Source of the DNA: Prado023 sp963706885
GTDB taxonomy: Bacteria; Actinomycetota; Actinomycetes; S36-B12; CAIYMF01
Direction of reading: 5' to 3'
Assembly (NCBI GenBank): GCA_963706885.1
Contig: CAVPNX010000028.1
Coordinates: 1-29,711, forward strand
DNA: 29,711 bases
The position numbers and the translations under genes are program-made. The first letter of the stretch is position 1; each line of letters begins with the position of its first letter. Shown here piece by piece: positions 1 through 8,533 of this stretch. The notes beneath the pieces are model-generated. The model searched no databases. It saw only the letters and a list, made by a program, of their open reading frames with translations, and was not told the origin of the DNA.

Positions 1-135
1 AGCGGCACCGCTGAGCTGGGGGTTCGTGTCGCTCCACCGGCGTGGCGCTTCCTCCCTCGCGGATTCCCGCACGCCCATCCACAGATCCCTGCCAACCCAT
101 TGCCCGATCCACGACTCGGCGGGGAGGCTGCGGCC

Positions 136-565
136 ATGAACTTCGAGAACCTGCCGGCCGATTGGCCGACCATCCCGCTGACCGACCCCGACCACATCGC
201 CGACGTCCTCGACATCTTCGTGGGCGTACGCGATCGAGCAGTCGGATCCCTGTTCATCCTGATCTGCGACGACCAGAGGCGGCCGGTGCAGCCGTTGATG
301 ATGAACGACATCGGGTCCGGGGACCCACGGGAGGCAGCAGGTGTTCCTTGCCCGCATCGCCGACACCATCGCCGAGCTCAAGCCCAACGGCACGGTCCTG
401 TGCGCTGTCGCACGGACGGGTCGTACCCGGGCCACGAAGACCGACCGGCAGTGGGCCCAGTCCGTGAGCAGGGCCTTCAGCGGGCGACTGCCCGTGATCG
501 GCGTGCACCTGGTCACCCTCGACGGGACGATCCCGATCCCGACGACAGCCGACGAGGCGGCGTAG
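136..565 (+). CDS. Uncharacterised actinobacterial protein, frame broken
   Basis: I do not recognise a named family. The start ATG at 136 has a good Shine-Dalgarno (GGGGAGG at 121-127, 8 nt away). The first part runs in one frame (MNFENLPADWPTIPLTDP...) to about 315-330. The sequence then continues sensibly in the next frame (...VFLARIADTIAELKPNG) to the stop at 565, so a one-base insertion near the GGGG at 318-322 is likely. The repaired protein would be about 142 residues, with no signal peptide or membrane segment. Short alpha/beta stretches such as SLFILICDD, TVLCAVAR and IGVHLVTLDG suggest a small soluble alpha/beta fold. The next gene starts 140 bp downstream on the same strand. The function is unknown, and the frame break may be a sequencing artefact. 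Confidence 0.6.
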
Positions 566-705
566 GCACCCACCACATACGGGCGCCCCGGCCATCGGAG
601 GTACACGCCCCGCGCGGGTTGCATCCCGCACGACGGTCCGGACATGCTGCCGGTGGCTGCCCGGGCCGCACCGGGCCGCGCCGGGTCGACGACGGGACGC
701 ACAGC

Positions 706-2780
706 ATGGGCGACTACGACATCCTCTTCGAGCCGGTGCAGATCGGGCCCAAGGTCGCACCCAACCGCTTCTACCAGGTGCCCCACTGCAACGGCCTGGG
801 CCACCTGCGCCCGCAGTCGCACGCGGCCATGCGGGGGATGAAGGCCGAGGGCGGATGGGGGGTGGTGTGCACCGAGGAGGTCGAGATCCATCCCTCCACC
901 GACATCGCACCCTGCATCGAGGGACGCCTCTGGGATGACACGGACGCCGACAAGCTGCGCCTGATGACCCAGGCCGTGCACGCGCACGGTGCGTTGGCCG
1001 GCATCGAGCTGACCCACGCCGGGCTCGATGCCCCCAACCACTACTCGCACCTGACCCCCCTGGGCCCACGCAGCGAGGGCGTCCTCGGGGGCACCGGGTT
1101 CGAGCCGGTGCAGACCCGCGCGATGACCCGGGCGGACTTCGCCGACGTCCGGCGCTGGCACCGGAAGGCGGCCCTGCGGGCGCGGGATGCCGGCTTCGAC
1201 ATCATCTACTGCTACGCCGCGCACGGGCTCACGCTGCCGATGCAGCTGCTGTCACGCCGGCACAACGACCGGACCGACGAGTACGGCGGGAGCCTGGCCA
1301 ACCGCGTGCGGTTCCTGCGCGAGCTGATCGAGGACACCCTGGACGCCGTCGGTGACGACTGCGCGGTGGCGGTGCGCCTGGCCGTCGACGAGCTGGCCGG
1401 CCCCGACGGGATCACCCACGATGGGGAGGCGACCGAGATCGTGGGCATGCTCGCCGAGCTCCCCGACCTGTGGGACGTCAACGTGTCGGACTGGAGCAAC
1501 GACTCGGCCACCTCCCGGTTCGCACCTGAGGGCCACCAGGAGCCCTACATCGCGTTCGTCAAGGGCCTGACGACCAAGCCAGTCGTCGGGGTCGGGCGCT
1601 ACACCAGCCCGGATGCGATGGTCTCCGCGGTACGCCGCGGCGTGCTCGACCTGATCGGGGCCGCGCGGCCCTCGATCGCCGACCCGTTCCTGCCGGCGAA
1701 GATCCGCGACGGCCGGGCCGGCGTCGATCCGGGAGTGCATCGGCTGCAACATCTGCGTGTCCACCGATCCCAAGGGGCTGCCGATCCGGTGCACCCAGAA
1801 CCCGACCATGGGCGAGGAGTGGCGGCGCGGCTGGCACCCGGAGCGCATCCCGGTGCGCCGCAGCCCTGCGCCGGTCATGGTGATCGGCGCAGGGCCTGCC
1901 GGGTTGGAGGCCGCGCGCGCCCTGGGCCAGCGCGGGCACCAGGTCCAGCTGCTCGATGCCCGACCCGAGGTGGGCGGTCGGGTGGCGCGCGAGGCCCTCC
2001 TGCCCGGACTGGCGGCGTGGCGGCGGGTCGTCGACTGGCGCCGCGGGGAGATCGCCGGGCTCGGCACGGTCGAGGTGTTCCCCGCCTCGCCCATGACCGC
2101 CGGCGACGTCCTCGCGGCCGGGGCCCGCGACGTCGTGGTGGCCACCGGCGCGACGTGGCGCCGGGACGGTCGCGGGCGCTCGACCGGCCTGCCCATCCCC
2201 GGGCACGACCAGCCCCACGTCCACACGCCCGACGACATCCTCGACGACCTCGAGTCCGGTTCCTGGCGGCTGCCCGCCGGCGAGGTCGTCATCTACGACG
2301 ACGACCACTACGTCATGGGCGGGCTGCTGGCCGAGCTGCTCGCCACGCGGGGCCACCAGGTGACCCTGCTGACCCCCGCGCCCCTCGTCTCGTACTGGAG
2401 CCAGTTCACCCTCGAGCAGGAGCGGATCGAGCGGCGGCTGCGGGCCCTGGGCGTGCGGATCGTGCCCAGGACCGTCGTCGCGCACATCCGACCCAGATCA
2501 CGTGGCAGCGCAGGCCGTCATCGATGGCGCCCCGGCCGAGTTCGCGTGCGATGCCGTGCTCCTGGTCGCCGACCGCGCCCCGAACACCGAGCTCCACGAC
2601 GAGCTCAGCGGCCACCTGCTCGGCGCGGGCGCCGACAGCGGCCTGGACTCAGTGCGCCTCATCGGTGACGCGGAGGCCCCGGGGCTGATCGCGCAGGCGG
2701 TGTTCTCCGGGCATCGAGCCGCCCGGCAGTTCGGCGAGGACGTCGACATCGACGCCGTGGAGTTCCTGCGCGAGGGCTAG
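706..2780 (+). CDS. Trimethylamine/histamine dehydrogenase-like iron-sulfur flavoprotein, two frame breaks
   Basis: Repaired, this is about 690 residues: an FMN TIM barrel (old-yellow-enzyme type), a 4Fe-4S motif, and FAD/NAD-like domains (VIGAGPAGLEAA; IGDAEAPGLIAQAVFSGH). From memory it tracks trimethylamine dehydrogenase (TMADH) closely: ILFEPVQIGPK, NRFYQVPHC, DEYGGSLANR, ARPSIADPFLP. Cys28 matches the Cys that carries 6-S-cysteinyl FMN. ECIGCNIC plus a later Cys supplies the cluster. Tyr170, His173 and Asp266 match the catalytic triad. Of the TMADH aromatic bowl, Trp263 is kept, but Tyr60 is replaced by Glu58 and Trp355 by Asp354. This is nearer the polar pocket described for histamine dehydrogenase. 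Members oxidise amines and pass electrons to ETF or another carrier; no ETF gene is visible nearby. Frame breaks lie near 1720 and 2488, each an extra G or C. The substrate is unknown. It is possibly an old-yellow-enzyme reductase instead. Confidence 0.85.
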
Positions 2781-2821
2781 CAGCAGAGCAGCCCGGCGCG
2801 CCGTGCCGCGCGACACCAACC

Positions 2822-5764
2822 TCACCCCGCCTGGTGGGCGTGCGCCCAGGCCGCAGCCTCCGTGCGCGATGACACGCCGAGCTTGGCCAGGATGTTCGAC
2901 ACGTGCACGGAGACCGTCTTCACCGAGATGAACAGCTCCTCGGCGATGGCGCGGTTGCTGCGGCCCAGGGCGACCAGGTGCAGGACCTCCCGCTCGCGGG
3001 GGGTCAGGACCTCCTCGCCCGCGTCGCCGGCCACGGTCCGCTCCGAACGTGCCGGCCGCGGAAGCGGCACATGCGCGGACGCGGCGATCCGGGTGGCGCG
3101 GGGAACCAGCGACTGGGCGCCCAGTCCTCCGAGCAACTCCCAGGCGACCAGGACGTCCTCGCGAGCGTCCTCGGGATGCCCACCGCGCACCGCCTCCTCG
3201 GCCGCACGCAACCGGGCATCGGCCTCCTCCATCACCAGCCCCTCCGCGGCGGCCAGGGCATCAGCGGCCGCGCCCCAGTCCGGCGACTCGGCACCCGAAC
3301 CGCTCGACGATGCGGCAGCTTCGTGGGCGGCCAACGCTGCACCCTGCGCGGCCGTCACCGCCTGCCACCCGCGGTGTGGACTGACGCGTCGCAGGTGCTC
3401 GACCATCGGGGCGAGCTCGGCTGGGGCCGGCGCCGCAGCGTCGAGCAGCAACCGACCCCAGGCCCAGACGAACGGCCAGCCGGCCGATGGTGGCGGAGTC
3501 GGCCCAGCGGCCTGTGCTGCCCTCTGCATGGTCCCCCGCGCGCTCGCCAGATCCCCCTCCGCCGCAGCGACCTCCGCCCGGGCAACGGCCAGCGGCATCA
3601 TGTGCTGTGGTTGTCGAACCGCCCGGGAGAGCTGCTCAGATGCCCGATCCACGCTGTCAGCGGCTCCGGCGACGTCACCCCGGCGCACCCGGACGATCGC
3701 CCTGAGCGCGTACAGGTGTCCGCGCGTCGTCGGCGGCGGTTCGAACCGCAATGCCTCGTCGATCGTCGTCATCGTGAGGTCCCACGCGCCGGCCAGCACG
3801 CCAGCCTCAGCCACGTTGCCGGCCATGAACGCCCCCTGGGTGCGGGCCAGGCCGCGCTCGGCGCTGGCGGCCCGGCCCTGGTGGGCGAGCTCGATGGCCT
3901 CGGCGAAGCGGCCCGAACCGATGAGCACGTCGGAGTAGTTCCCGTAGTAGCGGAAGAGCTCGGCGCCTGCCCCCTGCGCCAGCGCGATGTCCCGGGCGAC
4001 GTCGAGGTGCGCCTGCCCCTCCTCGGGCCGGCCGACCTGGAACAGGATGCATCCCAGGGTGTTGTGCGCATGGCTGCGCTGCTTGTCGTCCCCGGACTCC
4101 TCAGCGGCTGCGACCCCCCGTTGGGCCAGGTCCAGCGCCGGGTCGAGGTCGGCCTCGAGCAACTTGAGCGTGGCCGTCGCAGCCAGCGCAGCGGCGAGGT
4201 CGGCCGACCCGGGCGCCGCCAGATCGGCGGCCCGGACCAGGTCACCGAAGGGGTCGAGGTGCGCGCTCTCGCACTGGCCCGCGCGCTTCACCAGCAGGTG
4301 GGACAGCCTCTGGGGCTCGGCGGCCGGCCCGAGATCATCGAGGGCCGCGTCCATCAGGGCGATCGCACGATCGGGCAGGCCGACGTTCGCTGCTGCGGTG
4401 CTGGTCCGGCTCAGCAGCTCCACACGGTCAAAGCCGGCGCGCTCCGCGGGGGCGGACACCTGGTCCCAGAGCTCGACCGCACGCTCGAGGTGGGCCAGCT
4501 GCTCCTGCCACGCGTAGATCGACCGGGAGCGGTCGGCCGCCCGCAGCGACCACTCGAACGACTTGTCCGCCTCATGCGCGGAGCTCCAGTGGTGGGCGAT
4601 CTCCCCGGCCTGCTCGTGGCGGCCGAGCTTCTCGAGGGCCTGGGCGTATCGGGCGTGCAGACGGGCGTGCTCACCCGGGAGCAGGTCGGCGTGCACCGCC
4701 TCGCGCATGAGGGCGTGTCGGAAGGCATAGGCCTCCTGCGCGCGGTCGACCACCAGCACCTGTCCGCCCACAGCCTCCCGCAGGGCGGACTCCAGGCTCG
4801 ACTCGTCACTGTCGACCACGGCGAGCAGGACGGTGTGATCCACCCGGGTGCCGGCAGCTGAGGCGATCCGCAGGATGTCGCGCGTCTGACCCGACATCCC
4901 CTCGAGGCGGGCGAGCATCAGGTCCTTGAGCGTGTCGGGGATCATCGTGATGTCGCGGTCGCAGCAGTCCGTGAGCTCCTCGACGAAGAACGGGATGCCC
5001 TGGCTGCGCTCCCGGATCCGCGCGACCGTCCGCGGGGGCAGGTCGCCGGCGATCTCGCGGACCAGCAGGTCGACGTCGGCGTCGGGGAGCCGCTCCAACT
5101 GGATCCGGGACGACGTGGGCAACCGGTCCACCTCGCCGAGCCAGGGGAGCAGGGGGTGGCTGCGATGCATCTCGTCCTTGCGGTACGTGAGCACGAACAG
5201 GACCCGCGAGTCGCCCACCGTGCGCAGGAGGAACCGCAGGAGGTCGCGGGAGGAGGAGTCCGACCAGTGCAGGTCCTCGACGACGAGGACCAGGGCCTCG
5301 GCCGTGGCGAGGTTCTCGACCAGGGTCGCCACCGCCTCGAAGAGCCGGCCACGGCCCAACGGGTCGGCCGGAGCCGCAGGGCCGAGCTCGGGGACGAGGC
5401 CGGCCAGGTCCGCCCTGCCGGGACCCGACAGCTCGGCGAGCTGCTGGGCCCCGAGGTCGGCGACCAGCGAGCGGAGCATCGTCGAGAACGGCGCGAACGG
5501 CGGGCCGTCGGGCCCGAGCTCGAGGCAGTGCCCCACCATGAGCCGGGTCCCCTCGGGGACGGTGGCTGCGAACTCGGCGATGAGCCGGGACTTGCCGATC
5601 CCGGCCTCGCCGCCCACGACGGCGATCTGCGGCTCTCCATCGTCGGCCAGGGCGAACAGCCGGCGCATCTCGCGAGTCTCCGTGGAGCGGCCCACGAGGG
5701 GAACCCGCATCGGATCAGCAAGGGCGGAACGCGCCATGTCCACCATCGTGCCAGTGGCGGGCAT
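2822..5764 (-). CDS. LAL-type LuxR-family transcriptional regulator with ATPase domain
   Basis: The protein has 980 residues, the usual length for large ATP-binding LuxR (LAL/MalT-like) regulators. The N-terminal ATPase has a Walker A motif GGEAGIGKS at about 51-59 and a Walker B motif LVLVVEDLHWSD at about 158-169. A long Ala/Leu-rich helical repeat region follows (about 350-880). The C-terminal LuxR helix-turn-helix starts at LTPREREVL (about 920) and continues through SNRAIAEELFISVKTVSVH. It probably binds DNA in response to an unknown inducer sensed by the helical region. The ATG at 5764 shares its A with the TGA of the preceding 75-residue gene (TGATG), so translation is probably coupled. 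A GTG one codon upstream is the alternative. It converges with the amine-dehydrogenase-like gene, leaving 41 bp between stops. Nearly 3 kb without a frame break. Confidence 0.93.
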   Translation of the reverse strand: MPATGTMVDMARSALADPMRVPLVGRSTETREMRRLFALADDGEPQIAVVGGEAGIGKSRLIAEFAATVPEGTRLMVGHCLELGPDGPPFAPFSTMLRSLVADLGAQQLAELSGPGRADLAGLVPELGPAAPADPLGRGRLFEAVATLVENLATAEALVLVVEDLHWSDSSSRDLLRFLLRTVGDSRVLFVLTYRKDEMHRSHPLLPWLGEVDRLPTSSRIQLERLPDADVDLLVREIAGDLPPRTVARIRERSQGIPFFVEELTDCCDRDITMIPDTLKDLMLARLEGMSGQTRDILRIASAAGTRVDHTVLLAVVDSDESSLESALREAVGGQVLVVDRAQEAYAFRHALMREAVHADLLPGEHARLHARYAQALEKLGRHEQAGEIAHHWSSAHEADKSFEWSLRAADRSRSIYAWQEQLAHLERAVELWDQVSAPAERAGFDRVELLSRTSTAAANVGLPDRAIALMDAALDDLGPAAEPQRLSHLLVKRAGQCESAHLDPFGDLVRAADLAAPGSADLAAALAATATLKLLEADLDPALDLAQRGVAAAEESGDDKQRSHAHNTLGCILFQVGRPEEGQAHLDVARDIALAQGAGAELFRYYGNYSDVLIGSGRFAEAIELAHQGRAASAERGLARTQGAFMAGNVAEAGVLAGAWDLTMTTIDEALRFEPPPTTRGHLYALRAIVRVRRGDVAGAADSVDRASEQLSRAVRQPQHMMPLAVARAEVAAAEGDLASARGTMQRAAQAAGPTPPPSAGWPFVWAWGRLLLDAAAPAPAELAPMVEHLRRVSPHRGWQAVTAAQGAALAAHEAAASSSGSGAESPDWGAAADALAAAEGLVMEEADARLRAAEEAVRGGHPEDAREDVLVAWELLGGLGAQSLVPRATRIAASAHVPLPRPARSERTVAGDAGEEVLTPREREVLHLVALGRSNRAIAEELFISVKTVSVHVSNILAKLGVSSRTEAAAWAHAHQAG

Positions 5765-5991
5765 CACGCATCCAGCAGGACCAGTGCCGACGCCGTCGCG
5801 AGATCCCGGGGACGGGGCAGTTCGACGACCCGGGGGGTCTCGACCGGCGCCTGCCGGCGGCTGGCCCGCGGGCCCCAGATGGTGATTCGTGCCGGGGCGG
5901 CAGGCATCCGTACCGGCTCCAGGGTGCCGGTGCCCTCAAGGCGCTCGGCGACTGCGGTGCGGACCAGGTCCAGATGAGCGGTGGCGTACAT
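5764..5991 (-). CDS. Small uncharacterised protein coupled to the LAL regulator
   Basis: A 75-residue ORF starting MYATAHLDLVRTAVAERLEG and ending ATASALVLLDA. A perfect AGGAGG (5997-6002 on this strand) sits 5 nt before the ATG at 5991, so this start is well supported. Its TGA overlaps the ATG of the LAL regulator by one base. No domain, signal peptide or membrane segment is recognised. The middle is rich in Pro, Ala and Arg (MPAAPARITIWGPRA). The strong ribosome site and the overlap suggest that it is genuinely translated and that its translation sets that of the regulator. Whether the product itself has a function, such as modulating the regulator, cannot be told from sequence. Confidence 0.75.
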   Translation of the reverse strand: MYATAHLDLVRTAVAERLEGTGTLEPVRMPAAPARITIWGPRASRRQAPVETPRVVELPRPRDLATASALVLLDA

Positions 5992-6101
5992 GGTGTCCTC
6001 CTGTGTGGCCCCCTGCGGGGTGGCCTCCTTGGCCTGATCACCACGATCCGCCCTGAGGTGGGCCAGCCACATCGGAGGAAGTGCGCATCTTCGCGACCCG
6101 G

Positions 6102-6136
6102 GGACCTTAGGCCGGGGGTCGGGGATCCCTAGGTCC
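6102..6136. promoter_or_regulatory. Imperfect inverted repeat upstream of the LAL operon
   Basis: GGACCTTAGG (6102-6111) faces CCTAGGTCC (6128-6136). The arms pair over 9 bases with one bulged T. The left arm contains TAAGGT when read on the minus strand (6104-6109), a TANNNT-type -10 candidate for the 5991 gene, with a leader of roughly 100 nt. It could be an operator for the LAL operon or the end of a hairpin. Confidence 0.35.
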
Positions 6137-6144
6137 GCGCACCA

Positions 6145-6162
6145 TGTCAAAGTCTCTTGACA
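6145..6162. promoter_or_regulatory. Operator 1, TGTCAA-N6-TTGACA palindrome
   Basis: TGTCAA at 6145-6150 and TTGACA at 6157-6162 form a perfect inverted repeat with a 6-nt centre, extended by one pair (A6144/T6163). The right arm is also the -35 hexamer of the promoter below, so a bound protein would block RNA polymerase. The same 18-bp architecture recurs at 6191-6208. The natural candidate ligand is the XRE-type regulator at 6684-6909 in this operon. Confidence 0.7.
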
Positions 6163-6185
6163 TCACGTCATCTCCGCTTTACATT
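6157..6185 (+). promoter_or_regulatory. Sigma70-type promoter of the membrane protein/XRE operon
   Basis: A consensus -35 TTGACA (6157-6162), a 17-nt spacer and a -10 TACATT (6180-6185, 4 of 6 consensus bases) predict a start point near 6192, about 39 nt before the ATG at 6231. This stretch is visibly more AT-rich than its surroundings. Operator 1 covers the -35 and operator 2 covers the start point. Confidence 0.7.
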
Positions 6186-6190
6186 GGTCT

Positions 6191-6208
6191 TGTCAAAGAA
6201 GTTTGACA
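6191..6208. promoter_or_regulatory. Operator 2, TGTCAA-N6-TTGACA palindrome
   Basis: TGTCAA (6191-6196) and TTGACA (6203-6208) repeat operator 1 with the same 6-nt centre length, and the arms extend inward by one more pair. The centres of the two operators are 46 bp apart, a little over four helical turns. It overlaps the predicted transcription start. Confidence 0.7.
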
Positions 6209-6230
6209 TCACCACCCCAAGGAGGTCGAC

Positions 6231-6684
6231 ATGCCGTTCGAGGAGAAGACCACGTGGGTCAGCGTCGTGGTCGGGTTCCTGGTCCCTCTGGCCTACTTCC
6301 TCGTCGTCCTGCCCCAGCTGGCCGACACCCCCGCAGCCGAGATCGACTACCAGCGTCCTCTGGTTGATCGCCGTGATCGCCTCGATCATCCTGACGATCC
6401 TGGGCAGCATCGCGATGGCCATCGCCACCGCCATCGGCGTCGAGATCACCGGGAACGGCTCGGTCGACGACATCGACCGGACCGACGAGCGCGACGTCCT
6501 CATCAGCCGGCGCGGGGATATCGTCGGCTACTACGTCGCCTCCGCCGGCGCGGTGCTCGCGCTGATCATCACGATGCTCGAGTACGACTACTTCTGGATC
6601 GCCAACACCCTCTACCTGTCGTTCGCGATTGCCGGACTGGTCGCGGGGATCGTGAAGTTGCGCGCGTACCACAAGGGGTTCTGA
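6231..6684 (+). CDS. Small four-helix membrane protein (DUF2178-like), frame broken
   Basis: Repaired length is about 150 residues with four predicted membrane helices: VSVVVGFLVPLAYFLVVL, LWLIAVIASIILTILGSI, VASAGAVLALIITML and LYLSFAIAGLVAGIV. A hydrophilic stretch with RTDERD...RRGD lies between helices 2 and 3. AAGGAGG at 6219-6225 is 5 nt before the ATG at 6231. After DYQ (codon 6351) the coding frame resumes one base later at 6355 (VLWLIAVIAS), so one extra base, probably C6354, is present. The order small integral membrane protein, then XRE regulator, is a common bacterial pairing that resembles DUF2178 proteins. Its biochemical role is unknown. The TGA at 6682-6684 overlaps the ATG of the next gene (TGATG). 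Confidence 0.75.
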
Positions 6685-6909
6685 TGGCCCGGCCCACGCG
6701 TGTGACCAACCGGATCCGGGCCCTGCGCTTCGCCGCCGGGGAGATGACCCAGGCCGAGCTCGCCGACCGGGTCGGCACCACCCGCCAGACCATCATCGCC
6801 ATCGAGCAGGGCAAGTACTCCCCGTCGTTGGAGGTGGCATTCCGGATCGCCCACGCCCTTCGGCGTTCCCCTCGACGACGTCTTCAGCTACCCCGAGGAG
6901 CAAACATGA
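6684..6909 (+). CDS. XRE-family helix-turn-helix regulator, frame broken near its end
   Basis: Repaired length is 74 residues, almost entirely one HTH domain: TNRIRALRF, then MTQAELADRVGTTRQTIIAIEQGKYSPSLEVAFRIA. The family end ...FGVPLDDVFSYPEE appears only after removing one C from the CCC at about 6856-6858. The unrepaired frame would read through into the next gene. It resembles the YozG/YgzD-type mini-regulators that accompany small membrane proteins. As a likely dimer it would bind a short palindrome, and the two TGTCAA-N6-TTGACA sites at the operon promoter fit, implying autorepression. Translation is coupled at both ends, by TGATG at the start and ATGA at the stop. Confidence 0.82.
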
Positions 6910-7644
6910 ACCCCGAGCGTGTCCTGATCCTTGGTGCCACCGGCCGGACCGGTGGTCGCGTGCTCACCCAACTGCTGGAGCGAGACGTGCCCGTCCGGGC
7001 GATCGTCCGGTCGGCCGACCGCCTCCCCACGGGATCCGCCGGCAACCCACTGCTCGAGGTCGTCGAGGCCGACCTGCTCGCGCTGCCACCGGAGGTGCTC
7101 GCCGAGCACCTCGCGGACTGCGACACGGTCATCTCGTGCCTGGGCCACACGATCAGCGCGCGCGGCATCCTCGGCCCGCCCCGTGACCTGGTCACGCAGG
7201 CGGTGGGCCTGGTGCGTGAGGCGGTCCACGTCCGTCACCTGACGACACCGGTGCGCCTGATCCTCATGAGCAGCGTGTCGGTGCACCAGCCCGGTCGCGC
7301 CGACACGCGCCGAGGTCGCGGGGAGCGCGCCTACATGTGGGGGATGCGAGCCTTCGTACCACCAGCGCGGGACAACCAGAGCGCCGCGGACCTCCTGGTC
7401 CACGAGGTCGGGCCCGCTGACCCCCACCTCCAGTGGGTCATCGTGCGGCCGGACACCCTGATCGACGGCGACGTCGCCGAGTACCGGGTTCACGACGCGC
7501 TCGTCTCCAGCCTGTTCAAGCCCGACCAGACCCGGATGTCCCAGGTGGCCCACTTCATGTGCGAGCTCGGTCGCCGACGACACCACCTGGCAGCGCTGGG
7601 TGGGCAAGATGCCGGTGATCGTCGACGCGGAGCCGCCGAGCTGA
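6906..7644 (+). CDS. NAD(P)-binding atypical short-chain dehydrogenase-like protein, frame broken
   Basis: About 245 residues repaired. The N-terminal Rossmann motif is ILGATGRTGG (GxxGxxG) after RVL; VISCLGHT and LILMSSVSVH are the later strands of the fold; IVRPDTLIDG fits the extended or atypical SDR (NmrA/SDR_a5-like) pattern. There is no clear YxxxK catalytic pair, as in many atypical SDRs, so it may sense NAD(P) or act on an unknown substrate. The start ATG overlaps the TGA of the XRE gene (ATGA), making it the third gene of the operon. The frame breaks near 7570 (an extra G after GAGCTC). The corrected end reads VADDTTWQRWVGKMPVIVD and stops at 7644, 24 bp from the convergent crotonase gene. 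Confidence 0.78.
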
Positions 7645-7668
7645 GTCCGGGGCCGGGAACCCCCCCGC

Positions 7669-8533
7669 TCAGCGCCTGCGTGCCGCCGGGAAGTCGGGCG
7701 CGCGCTTGGCCAGGAACGCCGCGACCCCCTCGGCGTACTCCGCACTGGCCCAGGAGTGCTCGTAGATCGCGCGCACCTCCTCGTCCTCGTCGAGCTGGCC
7801 GGTGACGACCCGGTGGACCATCGCCTTCCCGCCCCGCAAAGACACCTCGGCCCGGGACGCGACCGTGCGCGCGACCGCGTGGGCGCGGTCGGCGACCTGG
7901 TCGTCGGGGACCACCTCGTGCACGAGGCCGATCCGCAGCGCCGTGGCCGCGTCCAGCAGGTCCCCGGTGAGCAGGATCCAGCGCGCCCACGCCGCACCGA
8001 CCGTCTCAACCAGCCGCTCCGTCGAGGGCAGGGCATAGACGATCCCGAGCTTGGCGGGTGTGACCCCGAACCGCGACCCCTCCCCGCAGATCCGCAGGTC
8101 GCAGGCGACCGCGATCTGGGTGCCCCCGCCGATCGCGAAGCCCTCGATCAGCGCAATGGTCGGCTTGGGGAAGGCGATGATCGCCTGCTCCCCGGACTCC
8201 ACCGCCTCGCCGTAGCGCCGGGCGCCCTCAGGATCCGCGCGCAGCGTGCGGAACTCGGCGATGTCCGCGCCCGCGCTGAACGGCCCACCGGCGGCCCCCC
8301 GGAACAGCACAACCTCAACGTCGGTCGTCGGCCGCGAGCACCGGCATGAGCCGGCCGAACGCCTGCCACATGGCATACGAGATCGCGTTGTGCTTGTCCG
8401 GACGGGTCAGCTCGACAGTGGCCACACCGTCGCTGTCGAGGCTGACGGCCAGGTGCCCGGAGGCATCGCCCAAAGCCGCGGCCACGGCGGCACCGAACGG
8501 GGAGAGACCGGGTACGGGGACGGACTGGTTCAT
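7669..8533 (-). CDS. Crotonase-fold (enoyl-CoA hydratase/isomerase-like) protein lacking both hydratase glutamates
   Basis: About 287 residues repaired; one extra base near 8323 (GACC for GAC) breaks the frame. CoA-binding and oxyanion-hole motifs are clear: FSAGADIAEF at about 85-94 and GFAIGGGTQIAVACD at about 131-145. In hydratases a Glu follows GGG(C/x) and another lies in a PE pair. Here the positions hold Gln139 and Ala160 (FGVTPAKLGI), so simple hydration is unlikely and another crotonase reaction (isomerase, decarboxylase or hydrolase type) is more plausible. The N-terminus carries a 25-residue extension (MNQSVPVPGLSPFG...). Its ATG overlaps the TGA of the NUDIX-NYN gene (ATGA), so the two are co-translated. 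Confidence 0.82.

Noticed and set aside
254..1069. Long minus-strand ORF opposite the first two genes
   Set aside because: Arg/Pro/Ala-rich translation with no motif. It lies antisense to well-supported genes and is a by-product of high GC.
100..2688. A single 862-residue protein from 100 to 2688
   Set aside because: It arises only because frame breaks leave one frame open. The conserved motifs shift frame, showing two genes (136-565 and 706-2780).
2781..2821. GC palindromes between the convergent amine-dehydrogenase-like and LAL genes as a terminator
   Set aside because: Only short self-complementary CGGCGCGCCG-type stretches, not distinguishable from background at this GC content.
6231..7805. 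A single 524-residue protein spanning the membrane-protein, XRE and oxidoreductase genes
   Set aside because: The read-through is created by single-base insertions. Stop/start overlaps and family ends show three separate genes.
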